A stretch of 64,000 nucleotides of DNA from Flavimaricola sp. (GCA_029255105.1 JAQWWH010000031.1:26716-90715); one strand, 5' to 3'. Positions 1-8,644 are shown, numbered from the stretch's first letter. Translations and numbers: made by a program. Notes: generated from the sequence alone by a model not told the origin.

Positions 1-502
1 GGGCGTAGCTGATCGATCCGAGGAAAAAGATCTGCTCGCCGCGGCCAATCTCAAGCCGGACAACAGCTCCAAGGTCGGCCCGAAAGATCACCCAAACGGC
101 CCCAAGGGCCCCGATCGCCAAGGCCAGTGTCATGCGCCGGGTCAACCGCTGGCGCAGCAACAGCCAACCAAAGCCGGCAGACATGACCGGTACAAGGGTA
201 AAGAGCGCCGATGTATTGATCGGAGAGGCCGTCTTGAGCGCCTCGAACATGGTGACAAAGTAGCAGCCGAAGAACCCGCCCAGCAGAACGTATCGCCAGG
301 GCGCGCGGAAGCTTGACGCCGAGACACCGCCCATGATCAGGCCCGCCCCACCGATCATTGCCGCCGCCAGCCAGAACCGCGCTGCATTCATTGCCACCGG
401 AGCAATTTCATTGGCGGCCAGCGCACCAAGGGAAAACGAGCCTGCAACGCAGACCGAAAAGGCCAGCATGGCCAGGTGTCCGATGGCTTGGGTTCGGTTC
501 AA
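1..502 (-). CDS. EamA/DMT-family membrane transporter (partial, C-terminus outside window)
   Basis: About 167 N-terminal residues of a drug/metabolite exporter of the inner membrane; the rest lies beyond base 1. The frame is not in the ORF track because it has no stop in the window. The translation is strongly hydrophobic with repeated helices (LGALAANEIAPVAMNAARFWLAAAM, then TSALFTLVPVMSAGFGWLLL), as in the first EamA half-repeat. The start is either TTG at 502 (MNRTQAIGHLAM) or ATG at 469. It lies 10 bases after the LysR stop, so the two are probably co-transcribed. The substrate cannot be told. Confidence 0.8.
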   Translation of the reverse strand, partial: MNRTQAIGHLAMLAFSVCVAGSFSLGALAANEIAPVAMNAARFWLAAAMIGGAGLIMGGVSASSFRAPWRYVLLGGFFGCYFVTMFEALKTASPINTSALFTLVPVMSAGFGWLLLRQRLTRRMTLALAIGALGAVWVIFRADLGAVVRLEIGRGEQIFFLGSISYA

Positions 503-512
503 TTCAGGCCCC

Positions 513-1391
513 TCAACAGGTCCACCCCTTCGCCGCGTCCTTCAGATAGGTCAGAAACGCCTGAACCTTTGGGGTCCGATGCAGGTCGACATGAGTCACC
601 AGCCAAAGCGGGACTGACCACTCCGGCTGGGCCGGAAGCACCTCGACCAGATCGTCAATCAACGATGCCTCCCAGACCGGGACGAAACCGATGCCCGCCC
701 CATACAGGATCGCGTCACGCATGCTTTGGTTGTCCATCGTCCGATAGGTGATCCTTGCGGCAGGCGCGTGTGCCACCAGCCAGCGGTTGAACGGGGCCCG
801 GCTGTTGTCGTTTTCATGGCCTACGAAGGAGTGGTTCGCAAAGTCATCGACGTCCTTTGGCAGCCCGTGGCGTTCGACATAGCCGCGCGACGCCGCCAAT
901 GTCATGTTCTGCACGAAAAACGGCTGGACCACGTTGTCCGGCTGATCGGGGGCAGCACCTGCGCGAATAGCAACATGGGCCTCGCCATATTCAAGGCGAA
1001 ACAAGCGGTCCCCGGTCAAAAAGCGCACCACGAGGCCCGGATGATCCTGCTGGAACCGGGCCATCACCGGCGTCAGCAATGGCGAAAAGCCCACGAGAGA
1101 CGTCACCAGCAACTCGCCCGAGATGCCTTCGCCCTGCCCGCGGATGCGCCCGGCAAGCTGGGTGAACTGGTCGTCCGTCGCCTGCGCCACCAGCAACAGA
1201 TCCGCCCCCGCTTCGGTCGCGGTATAGCCACGGGCATGACGCTGGAACAGCTTGACACCGAGTTGGGCCTCCAAGGCATCAATATGTCGGATGACGGTTG
1301 CATGATGAACGCCCAGCACCTCGGCCGCACCGCTGACGGTCCCCATCCGGGCCACCTGATAGGCCGTCCTGATTTCGTCCCAGCTATCCAT
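513..1391 (-). CDS. LysR-family transcriptional regulator
   Basis: About 292 residues, normal for LysR proteins. The N-terminal winged helix-turn-helix is clear (GTVSGAAEVLGVHHATVIRHIDALEAQLG, about residues 18-46), followed by a substrate-binding domain. The ORF opens at 1415, but ATG 1391 (MDSWDEIRTAY) has a GAGG box upstream and fits family N-termini better. It is followed at once by the DMT exporter gene and is divergent from the DoxX gene, so it probably controls one or both. The inducer is unknown. Confidence 0.88.
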   Translation of the reverse strand: MDSWDEIRTAYQVARMGTVSGAAEVLGVHHATVIRHIDALEAQLGVKLFQRHARGYTATEAGADLLLVAQATDDQFTQLAGRIRGQGEGISGELLVTSLVGFSPLLTPVMARFQQDHPGLVVRFLTGDRLFRLEYGEAHVAIRAGAAPDQPDNVVQPFFVQNMTLAASRGYVERHGLPKDVDDFANHSFVGHENDNSRAPFNRWLVAHAPAARITYRTMDNQSMRDAILYGAGIGFVPVWEASLIDDLVEVLPAQPEWSVPLWLVTHVDLHRTPKVQAFLTYLKDAAKGWTC

Positions 1392-1433
1392 GAGCGCCCT
1401 CGGGTCTTGGTGCATTTTTCAACATAAGTAGGT

Positions 1434-1446
1434 CTATTTTCGATAG
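1434..1446. promoter_or_regulatory. Candidate LysR-type operator
   Basis: CTATTTTCGATAG is a dyad containing a T-N11-A pattern, in the 154-bp gap between the LysR gene and the divergent DoxX gene. The assignment rests on position and symmetry only. Confidence 0.35.
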
Positions 1447-1545
1447 TTGCGTTCGCTAAGGCGGAAAGTCAATTTCTCTTTCAGCGGAAGCCGGTCGGTC
1501 ATGACCAGCCCCAATTCGCGGTAACTTACGTTGAAAGGAATTCAC

Positions 1546-1899
1546 ATGAACAGTGCCACGCGGTATGTATTTCTCGGGATCAAGGTCCTGCTTAGCCTCG
1601 CCTTCCTTGGGGCAGGTCTATCCAAGCTTGCTGGGGTCGAGATGATGGTCCAAACCTTCGACGGCATCGGCATCGGGCAGTGGTTTCGGTACCTCACCGG
1701 CCTGATCGAGGTTGGCAGCGTCGTCCTCCTCTGGGTGCCCGGATTTCAGGCCATCGGCGCGGGTCTTCTGGTCTGCACGATGATCGGAGCGGTCTTGTCC
1801 CACATCCTGATCCTCGGACCCTCTGCAGTTCCCGCGATCGTCCTGGGCGTTCTGGCCGGCGCGATCCTCTACCAGAACCGCGCCCAACTGGCCCGCTAG
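1546..1899 (+). CDS. DoxX family membrane protein
   Basis: A 117-residue inner-membrane protein with about four hydrophobic segments. Its N-terminal stretch, VLLSLAFLGAGLSKLAGVEMM, is the typical DoxX/DoxD-like signature, and the length fits. The ORF track starts at TTG 1531, but ATG 1546 is preceded by GAAAGGA at correct spacing. It is divergent from the LysR gene. Family members are small quinone-associated or redox-related membrane proteins with no agreed function. Confidence 0.85.
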   Translation: MNSATRYVFLGIKVLLSLAFLGAGLSKLAGVEMMVQTFDGIGIGQWFRYLTGLIEVGSVVLLWVPGFQAIGAGLLVCTMIGAVLSHILILGPSAVPAIVLGVLAGAILYQNRAQLAR

Positions 1900-1929
1900 G
1901 CCTTGCAGGCTTGACTCCCGGGGTCACCC

Positions 1930-1945
1930 GGGGGTAATTGCCCCC
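1930..1945 (+). terminator. Possible terminator hairpin after the DoxX gene
   Basis: GGGGGTAATTGCCCCC forms a five-pair G/C stem 30 bases after the DoxX stop. There is no clear T-run, so the call is weak. Confidence 0.35.
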
Positions 1946-1991
1946 AACTTCCGGATTGCGCGAGCTATCCGGTCCCCTGCCAGGTCAGGGG

Positions 1992-2030
1992 ATCGCCCCC
2001 CGTCAGCGCTGTTGCGCCCACGGGGGCGAT
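1992..2030 (+). other. Stem-loop upstream of ffh
   Basis: ATCGCCCCCCGT and ACGGGGGCGAT can pair across a 16-base loop, and TGGCATTTTG follows. It lies about 65 bases before the ffh start, so it could end transcription from upstream or fold in the ffh leader. The nearby CCAGGTCAGG recalls SRP RNA, but the conserved GGAAGGAAGCAGCC core is absent. Confidence 0.4.
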
Positions 2031-2094
2031 TGGCATTTTGGGCAGGCCTTGCTTATCTGGGTCAGAACGGCAATGGCACGAAGGAGCCTTGGAG

Positions 2095-3585
2095 ATGTTT
2101 GAAAATCTGTCCGAACGCCTTTCCGGCGTATTCGACCGCCTGACCAAGCAAGGCGCCCTGTCCGAAGACGACGTCAAGACGGCCCTGCGCGAGGTACGGG
2201 TGGCCCTGCTCGAGGCCGACGTGTCGCTGCCTGTCGCGCGCGATTTCGTGGCCGCGGTACAGGCCAAGGCAACCGGACAGGCCGTGACCAAGTCGATCAC
2301 CCCCGGCCAGCAAGTCGTCAAGATCGTCCACGATGCGCTCGTCGATACGCTGACCGGCGACAGCGATCCCGGCGACCTCAAGATCGACACCCCGCCTGCT
2401 CCGATCCTGATGGTCGGCCTGCAAGGTTCGGGCAAGACGACATTCACCGGCAAACTGGCCAAGCGGCTCAAGGAACGCGAAGGCAAGCGGGTGCTCATGG
2501 CCTCGCTCGACATTTATCGCCCGGCCGCCATGGAACAGCTGCAGATCCTGGGCGCCCAGATCGGGGTCGACACCCTGCCCATCGTCAAAGGGGAAACAGC
2601 CCTCCAGATCGCCAAACGGGCGCGGACGCAAGCCGCCATGGGCGGCTACGACGTCTACCTTCTGGACACCGCCGGTCGGCTCCAGATCGACGAGGCGCTG
2701 ATGGCCGAGGTCCAGCAGGTCCGCGATGCCGTCTCCCCGCGCGAGACGCTTCTGGTGGTTGATGGCCTGACCGGCCAAGTGGCTGTCGAAGTGGCGCAGG
2801 AATTCGACGCCAAGATCGGCGTCTCGGGGGTCGTGCTCACCCGGATGGACGGCGACGGTCGCGGCGGCGCGGCGCTCTCAATGCGGGCGATCACCGGCAA
2901 GCCGATCCGCTTCGTCGGTGTCGGCGAAAAACTCGACGCGCTGGAAACCTTTGAACCCTCGCGCATCGCCGGCCGAATCCTTGGCATGGGCGATATCGTG
3001 GCCCTTGTTGAAAAGGCGCAGGAAACCATCGAGGCCGAACAGGCCGAACGGATGATGCGGCGCTTCCAGAAGGGTCAGTTCAACATGAACGACCTCAGGA
3101 TGCAGCTTGAACAGATGCTCAAGATGGGCGGCATGGAAGGGATGATGGGCATGATGCCCGGCGCCCAGAAGATGAAAAGCCAGATGGACGCGGCGGGCTT
3201 TGACGATTCCATCCTGCGCCGCCAGATCGCCCTGATCAACTCAATGACCAAGCGGGAAAGGGCCCAGCCTGACATCCTCGCCGCCTCGCGCAAAAAGCGG
3301 ATCGCCAAGGGCGCAGGCCTCGAAGTGTCCGAGCTGAACAAGCTGATCAAACAGCACCGCCAGATGGCGGACATGATGAAGAAGATGGGCAAGATGGGCA
3401 AAGGCGGCATGCTCAAAAAGGCCATGGGCGGCATGTTCGGCAAAACCCCCGGCGCCGACGAGATTGCCGCCGCTCAGGCCCAGCTGGGTCAGGCCGGAAA
3501 ACTGCCCGGCGGTCTCGCCGGTCTTGGTCAAAAGGGGGGCATGCAGCTTCCCTCAGGCCTCTCGGGCTTTGGCAAGAAGAAATGA
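2095..3585 (+). CDS. ffh: Signal recognition particle protein Ffh
   Basis: A 496-residue SRP54 GTPase that binds 4.5S RNA and brings nascent membrane proteins to FtsY. The order is canonical: N domain (LSERLSGVFDRL), G domain with GLQGSGKTT (G1), DTAGRLQ (G3), TRMDGDGRGGAAL (G4 region), then a methionine-rich M domain (about residues 330-450) with many MGGMEGMMGMM-type runs. The ORF opens at 2038, but ATG 2095 follows TTGGAG and gives the conserved MFENLSERL start. It heads a block leading to the GNAT genes, aroQ and rpsP. Confidence 0.97.
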   Translation: MFENLSERLSGVFDRLTKQGALSEDDVKTALREVRVALLEADVSLPVARDFVAAVQAKATGQAVTKSITPGQQVVKIVHDALVDTLTGDSDPGDLKIDTPPAPILMVGLQGSGKTTFTGKLAKRLKEREGKRVLMASLDIYRPAAMEQLQILGAQIGVDTLPIVKGETALQIAKRARTQAAMGGYDVYLLDTAGRLQIDEALMAEVQQVRDAVSPRETLLVVDGLTGQVAVEVAQEFDAKIGVSGVVLTRMDGDGRGGAALSMRAITGKPIRFVGVGEKLDALETFEPSRIAGRILGMGDIVALVEKAQETIEAEQAERMMRRFQKGQFNMNDLRMQLEQMLKMGGMEGMMGMMPGAQKMKSQMDAAGFDDSILRRQIALINSMTKRERAQPDILAASRKKRIAKGAGLEVSELNKLIKQHRQMADMMKKMGKMGKGGMLKKAMGGMFGKTPGADEIAAAQAQLGQAGKLPGGLAGLGQKGGMQLPSGLSGFGKKK

Positions 3586-3588
3586 CAT

Positions 3589-3624
3589 GCCCTTCGCTTT
3601 GTCCCAAATACTCCCGCCGGAGGC
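3589..3624 (+). repeat. 36-bp intergenic repeat, copy 1
   Basis: GCCCTTCGCTTTGTCCCAAA followed by TACTCCCGCCGGAGGC, directly after the ffh stop. A second copy with one difference (T for C) lies at 19005-19040. It ends in GCCGGAGGC, which can form a small hairpin. Its role is unknown. Confidence 0.8.
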
Positions 3625-3727
3625 TGTGCTCCGCCATAGCCGTCCTGCGGCTTGGGCAGGGCGATCACGCACCGCTGGCAGAAACCGGTGTCGCGCGGCA
3701 GCGCGGCCTTTTAAAGGCCGACATCAC

Positions 3728-4237
3728 ATGACGGCCATCCCCACACTCACCACCGCGCGCCTTGTCCTCCGGCCACCCCTTGCGGCGGATTTCGAGGCCT
3801 ACGCTCCGATGATGGCCAGCGAACGGGCCCGTTTCATGGGCGGCCCCTTTGACCGGAAGACCGCCTGGGGGATGTTCTGCCATGACACGGCTGGATGGTC
3901 CCTTTTCGGGATGGGGTCACTGATGGTTGTCGACCGGGCGTCCGGCACGATCCTGGGTCAGGTCGGCATCAACCACGGCCCGTTCTTCCCCGAGCCAGAG
4001 CTGGGCTGGATGCTCTACGACGGGCAGGAAGGCAAAGGCTACGCGACCGAGGCTGCAGGCGCGCTGCGCGACTGGGCCTTTGCTACAACGCAGCTGGCCT
4101 CCCTCGTCAGCTATGTCGATGCGGGCAATCTTGCGTCGCGCAAGGTTGCCGAACGCCTTGGCGGCCAACTCGACCCGACGGCAGAACGGCAGGATCCGGA
4201 AGATCTGGTTTACCGGCACCTGCGGGGGCACAAATGA
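3728..4237 (+). CDS. GNAT N-acetyltransferase, RimJ/RimL type (tandem copy 1)
   Basis: A 169-residue Acetyltransf_3-type GNAT, predicted to transfer acetyl from acetyl-CoA to an unknown amine. It begins TAIPTLTTARLVLRPPLAADFEAYAPMM and carries the ELGWMLYDGQEGKGYATEAAGALRDWA acetyl-CoA-binding stretch and the late YVDAGNLASRKVAERLG motif. The ORF track opens far upstream in another context; ATG 3728 aligns with its paralogs. Its stop overlaps the next gene's ATG (ATGA), so the five copies are probably translationally coupled. Substrate unknown. Confidence 0.88.
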   Translation: MTAIPTLTTARLVLRPPLAADFEAYAPMMASERARFMGGPFDRKTAWGMFCHDTAGWSLFGMGSLMVVDRASGTILGQVGINHGPFFPEPELGWMLYDGQEGKGYATEAAGALRDWAFATTQLASLVSYVDAGNLASRKVAERLGGQLDPTAERQDPEDLVYRHLRGHK

Positions 4238-4740
4238 TCCCGACGCTCATAACCCCCCGCCTGACGCTTGGCACATTTGAGATGGCCCATTACGAGGCCT
4301 TCGCAGCCTTTGCAGCCTCGCCGAGATCACACTTCCTTGGCGGACCCAGCACGGACAAGCGCGAGGCTTGGGACAGCTGCATGATCCACCTTGGTCATTG
4401 GGTCGCGCGCGGGTATGGCGCCTTCTTCGCGACCGAGACGGCAACAGGCAAACCGGCCGGGCGTTTCTCTATCTGGCACCCGATCACGCTGGACGAGCCG
4501 GAACTGAGCTGGGTGATGTTCGACGGTTTCGAAGGTCAGGGGCTGGCGTCCGAGGGCGCAACGGCCGTGCGCGACTGGGCCGCCGCACAGGGCCTTCCCA
4601 CGCTCGCCTCCTACATCGCCGCCGACAACGATCGGTCCATCGGTCTGGCCCGGCGGCTGGGCTGCACCAAGGAAGGCACCCACACTTATCCAAGCGGCAC
4701 GACAGTTGATGTCTGGCGACACCCGATGGGGGCCGCATGA
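4234..4740 (+). CDS. GNAT N-acetyltransferase, RimJ/RimL type (tandem copy 2)
   Basis: A 168-residue paralog of the preceding gene: MIPTLITPRLTLGTFEMAHYEAFAAFAAS at the start, then ELSWVMFDGFEGQGLASEGATAVRDWA for acetyl-CoA binding, and YIAADNDRSIGLARRLGC near the end. It overlaps both neighbours by four bases (ATGA). The shared FLGGPSTDKREAWDS segment matches GGPFDRKTAWG in copy 1, showing that they are duplicates. Substrate unknown. Confidence 0.88.
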   Translation: MIPTLITPRLTLGTFEMAHYEAFAAFAASPRSHFLGGPSTDKREAWDSCMIHLGHWVARGYGAFFATETATGKPAGRFSIWHPITLDEPELSWVMFDGFEGQGLASEGATAVRDWAAAQGLPTLASYIAADNDRSIGLARRLGCTKEGTHTYPSGTTVDVWRHPMGAA

Positions 4741-5255
4741 GCGAAATGATCCACACCCGCAGGCTGATCCTGCGCCGCCCCGCCCCCCAGGATTGGGAGG
4801 CCGCCCGCGCATTCTCGATGTCAGAGCGGTCGGCAGGCCTTGGCGGCCCGCATACCCTTGGCAAGTCATGGCGGACCTTCGCCTCTGAACTTGGGCATTG
4901 GGAGATTTTTGGCTATGGCATGTGGGCCGTCACCCTGCGCGGCGAAGATACGGCCATCGGCCTTGTTGGTCCCTGGACCCCGCCCGACTGGCCCGAGACC
5001 GAGATTGGCTGGATGATCCTGGCCGACGATCTTGAAGGCACCGGCATCGCGACCGAGGCAGCAAAGGCAGCCATCACCCACGCCTGGGATGTCCTGAAAT
5101 GGGACACGATCGTCAACTATATCGCCCCGGGGAACACCCGATCGATCCGGCTTGCGGAAAAGCTGGGTGCCGTGCTCGACCCCGATGCACCGCAACCAAA
5201 ACCGGACGAACACACCCTCGTTTACCGTCATACAAAGCCGGAGGCAGAGGCATGA
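4737..5255 (+). CDS. GNAT N-acetyltransferase, RimJ/RimL type (tandem copy 3)
   Basis: A 172-residue GNAT (MSEMIHTRRLILRRPAPQDWEAARAF). The acetyl-CoA loop region reads EIGWMILADDLEGTGIATEAAKAAI, followed by YIAPGNTRSIRLAEKLGA. The gene overlaps copies 2 and 4 by ATGA. It is clearly homologous to the other four but diverged in the middle, as expected if each copy has its own substrate (inference). Confidence 0.88.
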   Translation: MSEMIHTRRLILRRPAPQDWEAARAFSMSERSAGLGGPHTLGKSWRTFASELGHWEIFGYGMWAVTLRGEDTAIGLVGPWTPPDWPETEIGWMILADDLEGTGIATEAAKAAITHAWDVLKWDTIVNYIAPGNTRSIRLAEKLGAVLDPDAPQPKPDEHTLVYRHTKPEAEA

Positions 5256-5764
5256 TCCCCGTCCTGACCACCGACCGGCTGACCCTGCGCGCCCCGCGAG
5301 TGGAGGACTTTGCCGCCTATGCCGGGTTCCGCGCCTCGCCCCGCACCGTCACCGTCGGCGGGCCGTTCAACGAACGTCAGGCGTTCCAACAGCTCTGCGC
5401 CATCCTGGGCCATTGGCATCTGCGCGGCTTTGGTCGCTGGATGATCGCCGACCGGAACACCGACGTACCGATGGGCATTGTCGGTCTTTATCATCCCGAA
5501 GGCTGGCCGGAACCGGAACTGGCCTGGTCCGTCTTTGACGGGGCAGAAGGCAAGGGCGTTGCCTACGAGGCCGCATTGGCCGCCCGCGCCCATGCCTATG
5601 ACGCGCTGCAAATGCCGCCGCTCGCCAGCCTGGTCGACCCGACCAACGCCCGCTCGGTCGCCCTGGCCCGGCGGATGGGCTGCACGCCCGAAGGAACCTA
5701 CGACCATCCCGACCATGGGACGCTGCACATCTGGCGCCACCCCAAAGAGGAGCGCCCGTCATGA
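5252..5764 (+). CDS. GNAT N-acetyltransferase, RimJ/RimL type (tandem copy 4)
   Basis: A 170-residue GNAT beginning MIPVLTTDRLTLRAPRVEDFAAYAGF. The central ELAWSVFDGAEGKGVAYEAALAARAHA is the acetyl-CoA region, and LVDPTNARSVALARRMGCTPEGTYDHP is the C-terminal motif. Its tail (YDHPDHGTLHIWRHPK) closely matches that of copy 2 (YPSGTTVDVWRHP), making these two the closest pair by eye. It overlaps copy 3 and copy 5 by ATGA. Confidence 0.88.
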   Translation: MIPVLTTDRLTLRAPRVEDFAAYAGFRASPRTVTVGGPFNERQAFQQLCAILGHWHLRGFGRWMIADRNTDVPMGIVGLYHPEGWPEPELAWSVFDGAEGKGVAYEAALAARAHAYDALQMPPLASLVDPTNARSVALARRMGCTPEGTYDHPDHGTLHIWRHPKEERPS

Positions 5765-6333
5765 CACTTGCACCCTGGGAAGCCCGGCCCGAAGGTCAGG
5801 CCGCCGTCGCGGTTGAGCGGATCGGGCAGTCCCTGCCCCGCATCGCCACCGACCGCACCTCGCTGCGCGGCCCTTATATGGAAGATTTCGATATCTATGC
5901 AGATATCGTCTGTTCCGAGCGTGGTCGCTTTGTCGGTGGCCCGATGACGCGGGACGAGGCCTGGGATGACTTTCTTCAAATGACAGCCAGTTGGCTGCTT
6001 CGCGGTGCGGGCCTCTGGACGGTCGAACTGCAACGGGACCGGTCGGTGCTGGGCTTTGTCGTCCTCAACCACGAGCGGGGCGACCCGGAACCAGAGCTTG
6101 GCTTTATCTTCACTCCAGAGGCCGAAGGGCACGGTTATGCCTTTGAGGCGGCCCGCTCTGCCCGAAACAATGCCTACTACGCTTTGGGCTGGGACACGCT
6201 GGTCAGCTACATCGACCCAGAAAATACCCGGTCGGTAAAGTTGGCCGAGCGGTTGGGCGCCCTGCGCGATCCGTCGGGCGACTTTGAAGGCGCCGCCTGC
6301 TACCGCTACCCCCGGCCGGAGCCAGAACTATGA
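5761..6333 (+). CDS. GNAT N-acetyltransferase, RimJ/RimL type (tandem copy 5)
   Basis: A 190-residue GNAT, longer than its paralogs because of an N-terminal extension of about 20 residues (MTLAPWEARPEGQAAVAVERIGQSLPRI) before IATDRTSLRGPYMEDFDIY. The acetyl-CoA segment is ELGFIFTPEAEGHGYAFEAARSARNNA, followed by YIDPENTRSVKLAERLGA. It is the last of the five overlapping copies; 78 bases separate it from the chorismate mutase gene. Confidence 0.87.
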   Translation: MTLAPWEARPEGQAAVAVERIGQSLPRIATDRTSLRGPYMEDFDIYADIVCSERGRFVGGPMTRDEAWDDFLQMTASWLLRGAGLWTVELQRDRSVLGFVVLNHERGDPEPELGFIFTPEAEGHGYAFEAARSARNNAYYALGWDTLVSYIDPENTRSVKLAERLGALRDPSGDFEGAACYRYPRPEPEL

Positions 6334-6411
6334 CGCGCCGTTTGACCATAGGCCCATGGGACCCGGTCTGGTGCAAAACCATGCCTCTTAATCGCCATTC
6401 CGGAGACATTC

Positions 6412-6708
6412 ATGACTGACCCTGTCGCCCTCGCAGCCGACCTTCTGAAGGGACACCGCGAAAGCATTGACCGCCTTGACGCGATCCTTGTCTTTACGCT
6501 GGCCGAGCGGTTCAAACACACCCAATCCGTCGGGCGGCTTAAGGCCGAACACGACCTGCCGCCGTCGGACCCTGTCCGGGAAGAGGCGCAGATTGCCCGG
6601 CTCACCGATCTTGCGAAGCAGGCCGACCTCGACCCTGAATTCGCCAAGAAGTTTCTGGCCTTCGTGATCCAGGAAGTCATCAAACACCACGAAACCCACC
6701 AGGCGTAG
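6412..6708 (+). CDS. Chorismate mutase, AroQ type
   Basis: A 98-residue cytoplasmic helical protein of the AroQ class, converting chorismate to prephenate for Phe/Tyr synthesis. The first-helix pattern REsIDRLDAILVFTLAERFKHTQSVGRLKAEHDLPPSDPVREE matches the family's R...D...L..R.....VG..K......DP.RE pattern. CGGAG lies ahead of ATG 6412. Its place between ffh/GNAT and rpsP is, from memory, the usual one in Rhodobacterales. Confidence 0.92.
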   Translation: MTDPVALAADLLKGHRESIDRLDAILVFTLAERFKHTQSVGRLKAEHDLPPSDPVREEAQIARLTDLAKQADLDPEFAKKFLAFVIQEVIKHHETHQA

Positions 6709-6762
6709 GGGGAGACCCCCGCTACCCCTACACCACCCATTGCCATCTAAGGAGACATTACC

Positions 6763-7155
6763 ATGGCCATGAAAATCCGGCTCGCCCGTGGCGGCTCGAA
6801 AAAGCGCCCTCACTACGCAATCGTTGCAGCCGACAGCCGCATGCCGCGCGACGGCCGCTTCATCGAGAAGCTGGGCACTTACAACCCGCTTCTGCCCAAA
6901 GACAGCGAAGAGCGCGTAAAGATGGACGTCGAAAAGGTCCAGGCCTGGATCGCCAAAGGCGCCCAGCCCACCGACCGCGTCGCCCGCATGCTTGAGGCCG
7001 CTGGCGTTCTGCCCAAGAAAGAGCGTGCAAACCTCAAGAAGGGTGAGCCCGGCAAGGCCGCCAAAGATCGCGCCGAGAAGAAGGCCGCTCGCGACGCAGC
7101 CCCCGCCGAGGAAGCCCCGGCCGAAGCAGCCGCAGAAGAAGCCGCTGCCGAGTAA
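6763..7155 (+). CDS. rpsP: 30S ribosomal protein S16
   Basis: A 130-residue S16 with the classic start [41 protein letters not shown]. The bacterial core is about 80-90 residues; here an Ala/Lys/Glu-rich tail ([25 protein letters not shown]) is added, which is common in alphaproteobacteria. AAGGAGA precedes ATG 6763; a second ATG at 6769 is possible. It is followed by rimM, trmD and rplS. Confidence 0.97.
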   Translation: MAMKIRLARGGSKKRPHYAIVAADSRMPRDGRFIEKLGTYNPLLPKDSEERVKMDVEKVQAWIAKGAQPTDRVARMLEAAGVLPKKERANLKKGEPGKAAKDRAEKKAARDAAPAEEAPAEAAAEEAAAE

Positions 7156-7165
7156 ACAGTTCCAT

Positions 7166-7191
7166 CCGGGGGCCCATAGCCGGGCCCCCGG
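7166..7191 (+). other. GC-rich stem-loop between rpsP and rimM
   Basis: CCGGGGGCCC pairs perfectly with GGGCCCCCGG over a six-base loop, 10 bases after the rpsP stop. There is no T-run, so it may be a weak terminator or an RNA-processing or stability element that sets S16 against RimM/TrmD output (inference). Confidence 0.55.
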
Positions 7192-7218
7192 ACCACTCAT
7201 TCACATGACAGGCACACA

Positions 7219-7725
7219 ATGAGCCAGGACAAGATCGTCGTCGGGGCCATATCGGGCGCTTTTGGCGTTCATGGAGATGTGCGCCTGAAATCCTTTTGCG
7301 CCGATCCGGAGGCCATCGCTGACTACGCCCCGCTGACCACCGAGGACGGCAAGGTCTTTCCCAAGCTTGTCATCGTCGGCCAGACGACCAATGCACTGGT
7401 CGCCCGGATCGAAGGCGTGAGCAGCAAGGAAGCCGCCGATGCCCTCAAGGGCGTGACCCTGATGGCCGGGCGCGACAAGCTGCCGTCCCTTTCCGATGAT
7501 GAATTCTACCATGCCGATCTGATCGGATTGGCAGTCCATGACACCGGCGGCACCCTTTTGGGCCATGTCAAAGATGTGCTGAACCACGGTGCGTCAGACA
7601 TCCTTGAGGTTCAGGGGCCTGACTTGAAGGCCACGGTCCTTCTCCCGTTTACCCAACGCGCTGTCCCAACGGTCGATCTTGCAGCAGGGCGTATCGTGGC
7701 GGACCCACCAGAGGGGCTTTTCTGA
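7219..7725 (+). CDS. rimM: 16S rRNA processing protein RimM
   Basis: A 168-residue 30S-maturation factor that binds S19 and helps fold the 16S head. The N-terminal barrel reads [22 protein letters not shown], with the usual GxxGVxGxVRLKS pattern. The C-terminal PRC-barrel begins at [37 protein letters not shown] and ends [28 protein letters not shown]. Length and position after rpsP are standard. Confidence 0.96.
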   Translation: MSQDKIVVGAISGAFGVHGDVRLKSFCADPEAIADYAPLTTEDGKVFPKLVIVGQTTNALVARIEGVSSKEAADALKGVTLMAGRDKLPSLSDDEFYHADLIGLAVHDTGGTLLGHVKDVLNHGASDILEVQGPDLKATVLLPFTQRAVPTVDLAAGRIVADPPEGLF

Positions 7726-7789
7726 ACCCCAGACTTGCATCGTGGACCGACGCGCCCCACTCTAAAGACGGTCTTGTCTGTAGGTTTCG

Positions 7790-8638
7790 ATGTCCCCACA
7801 CCGTCCCCGACGTATTCTGATCCATCCGGGCTTTCACAAGACCGGGACAAGTTCGATCCAGCATTTTCTCTGGGTGAACAGACGCAATCTGCGGGACCAT
7901 TTGGCGACCCTCCAATTGCGCCACCTCAAACCTGTTGCCCAGCTTTGCATGCGTTTCGCACGCAGCCGCAATCCGTTGCTGTTGTCCGATCTCGTCGAAG
8001 TGCTGGATGAGGCCCTATCGCTAGAAGACCTGTCGCCAGAGGCAAATGACCCCCGCGACATAGTAGTCAGCTGCGAGGCATTGTCCGGTCATTGCCCCAG
8101 CTGGCCGGGCGTGATGGACTATGGGACGGCACCCTATACCGTCTCTGTCGTGGCAGGATATTTTGCCGAACGGTTCCCGGGCGCTGAAATCGTCGTAGTC
8201 TACTCAACCAGAGAGCCGGAACCATGGCTCCACAGTGCATGGGGGCATCATTTGCTTGGCCAGAGGTTGCGTGCCGGGTTTGAGGAATGGGCCCCGATCT
8301 ATCGGCCTGCATCTGACCTGCAAAGTGTCGTGTCAGACGTCGCCGGCGCCATTGCGCCCCATCAGGTCTTTACCCTGCCGCTGGAGGAAAGCAGAACCCA
8401 CCCGAAGGGACCAGGCGGCGCCTTGCTGGAATTGATCGACCTGCCTGCTGAAGTGCGCGACCAATTGACCCCGGTTGGTCAGGGCAACACAGGTCCGCCC
8501 CCAGACCTGATATCCGAGTATCTTGCCCTGAACCGATCGGCGCTGACAGATGCCGACGTCAGGACCCGCAAGGCCGCCCTGTTAGAAGAATACAAGGTCG
8601 GTGGTTGGGCTCCGCCCGCCGACCCGACAGCAGGCTAG
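7790..8638 (+). CDS. Sulfotransferase-like protein (tandem copy 1)
   Basis: 282 residues with an N-terminal P-loop-like motif, ILIHPGFHKTGTSSIQHFLW, resembling the 5'-phosphosulfate loop (PKxGTT type) of PAPS-dependent sulfotransferases. A later VVYSTREPEPWLHSAW resembles the 3'-phosphate-binding R.P..W..S segment. It may be a carbohydrate or surface-polymer sulfotransferase, or a nucleotide-binding relative. The acceptor is unknown. It lies, with a homologous neighbour, between rimM and trmD, where no such gene is expected. No signal peptide is seen. Confidence 0.68.
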   Translation: MSPHRPRRILIHPGFHKTGTSSIQHFLWVNRRNLRDHLATLQLRHLKPVAQLCMRFARSRNPLLLSDLVEVLDEALSLEDLSPEANDPRDIVVSCEALSGHCPSWPGVMDYGTAPYTVSVVAGYFAERFPGAEIVVVYSTREPEPWLHSAWGHHLLGQRLRAGFEEWAPIYRPASDLQSVVSDVAGAIAPHQVFTLPLEESRTHPKGPGGALLELIDLPAEVRDQLTPVGQGNTGPPPDLISEYLALNRSALTDADVRTRKAALLEEYKVGGWAPPADPTAG

Positions 8639-8644
8639 CGGCAG

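Noticed and set aside
1975-2060. SRP (4.5S) RNA gene upstream of ffh, suggested by CCAGGTCAGG
   Set aside because: The conserved GGAAGGAAGCAGCC tetraloop region is missing and the surrounding bases do not fold into the SRP domain IV helix.
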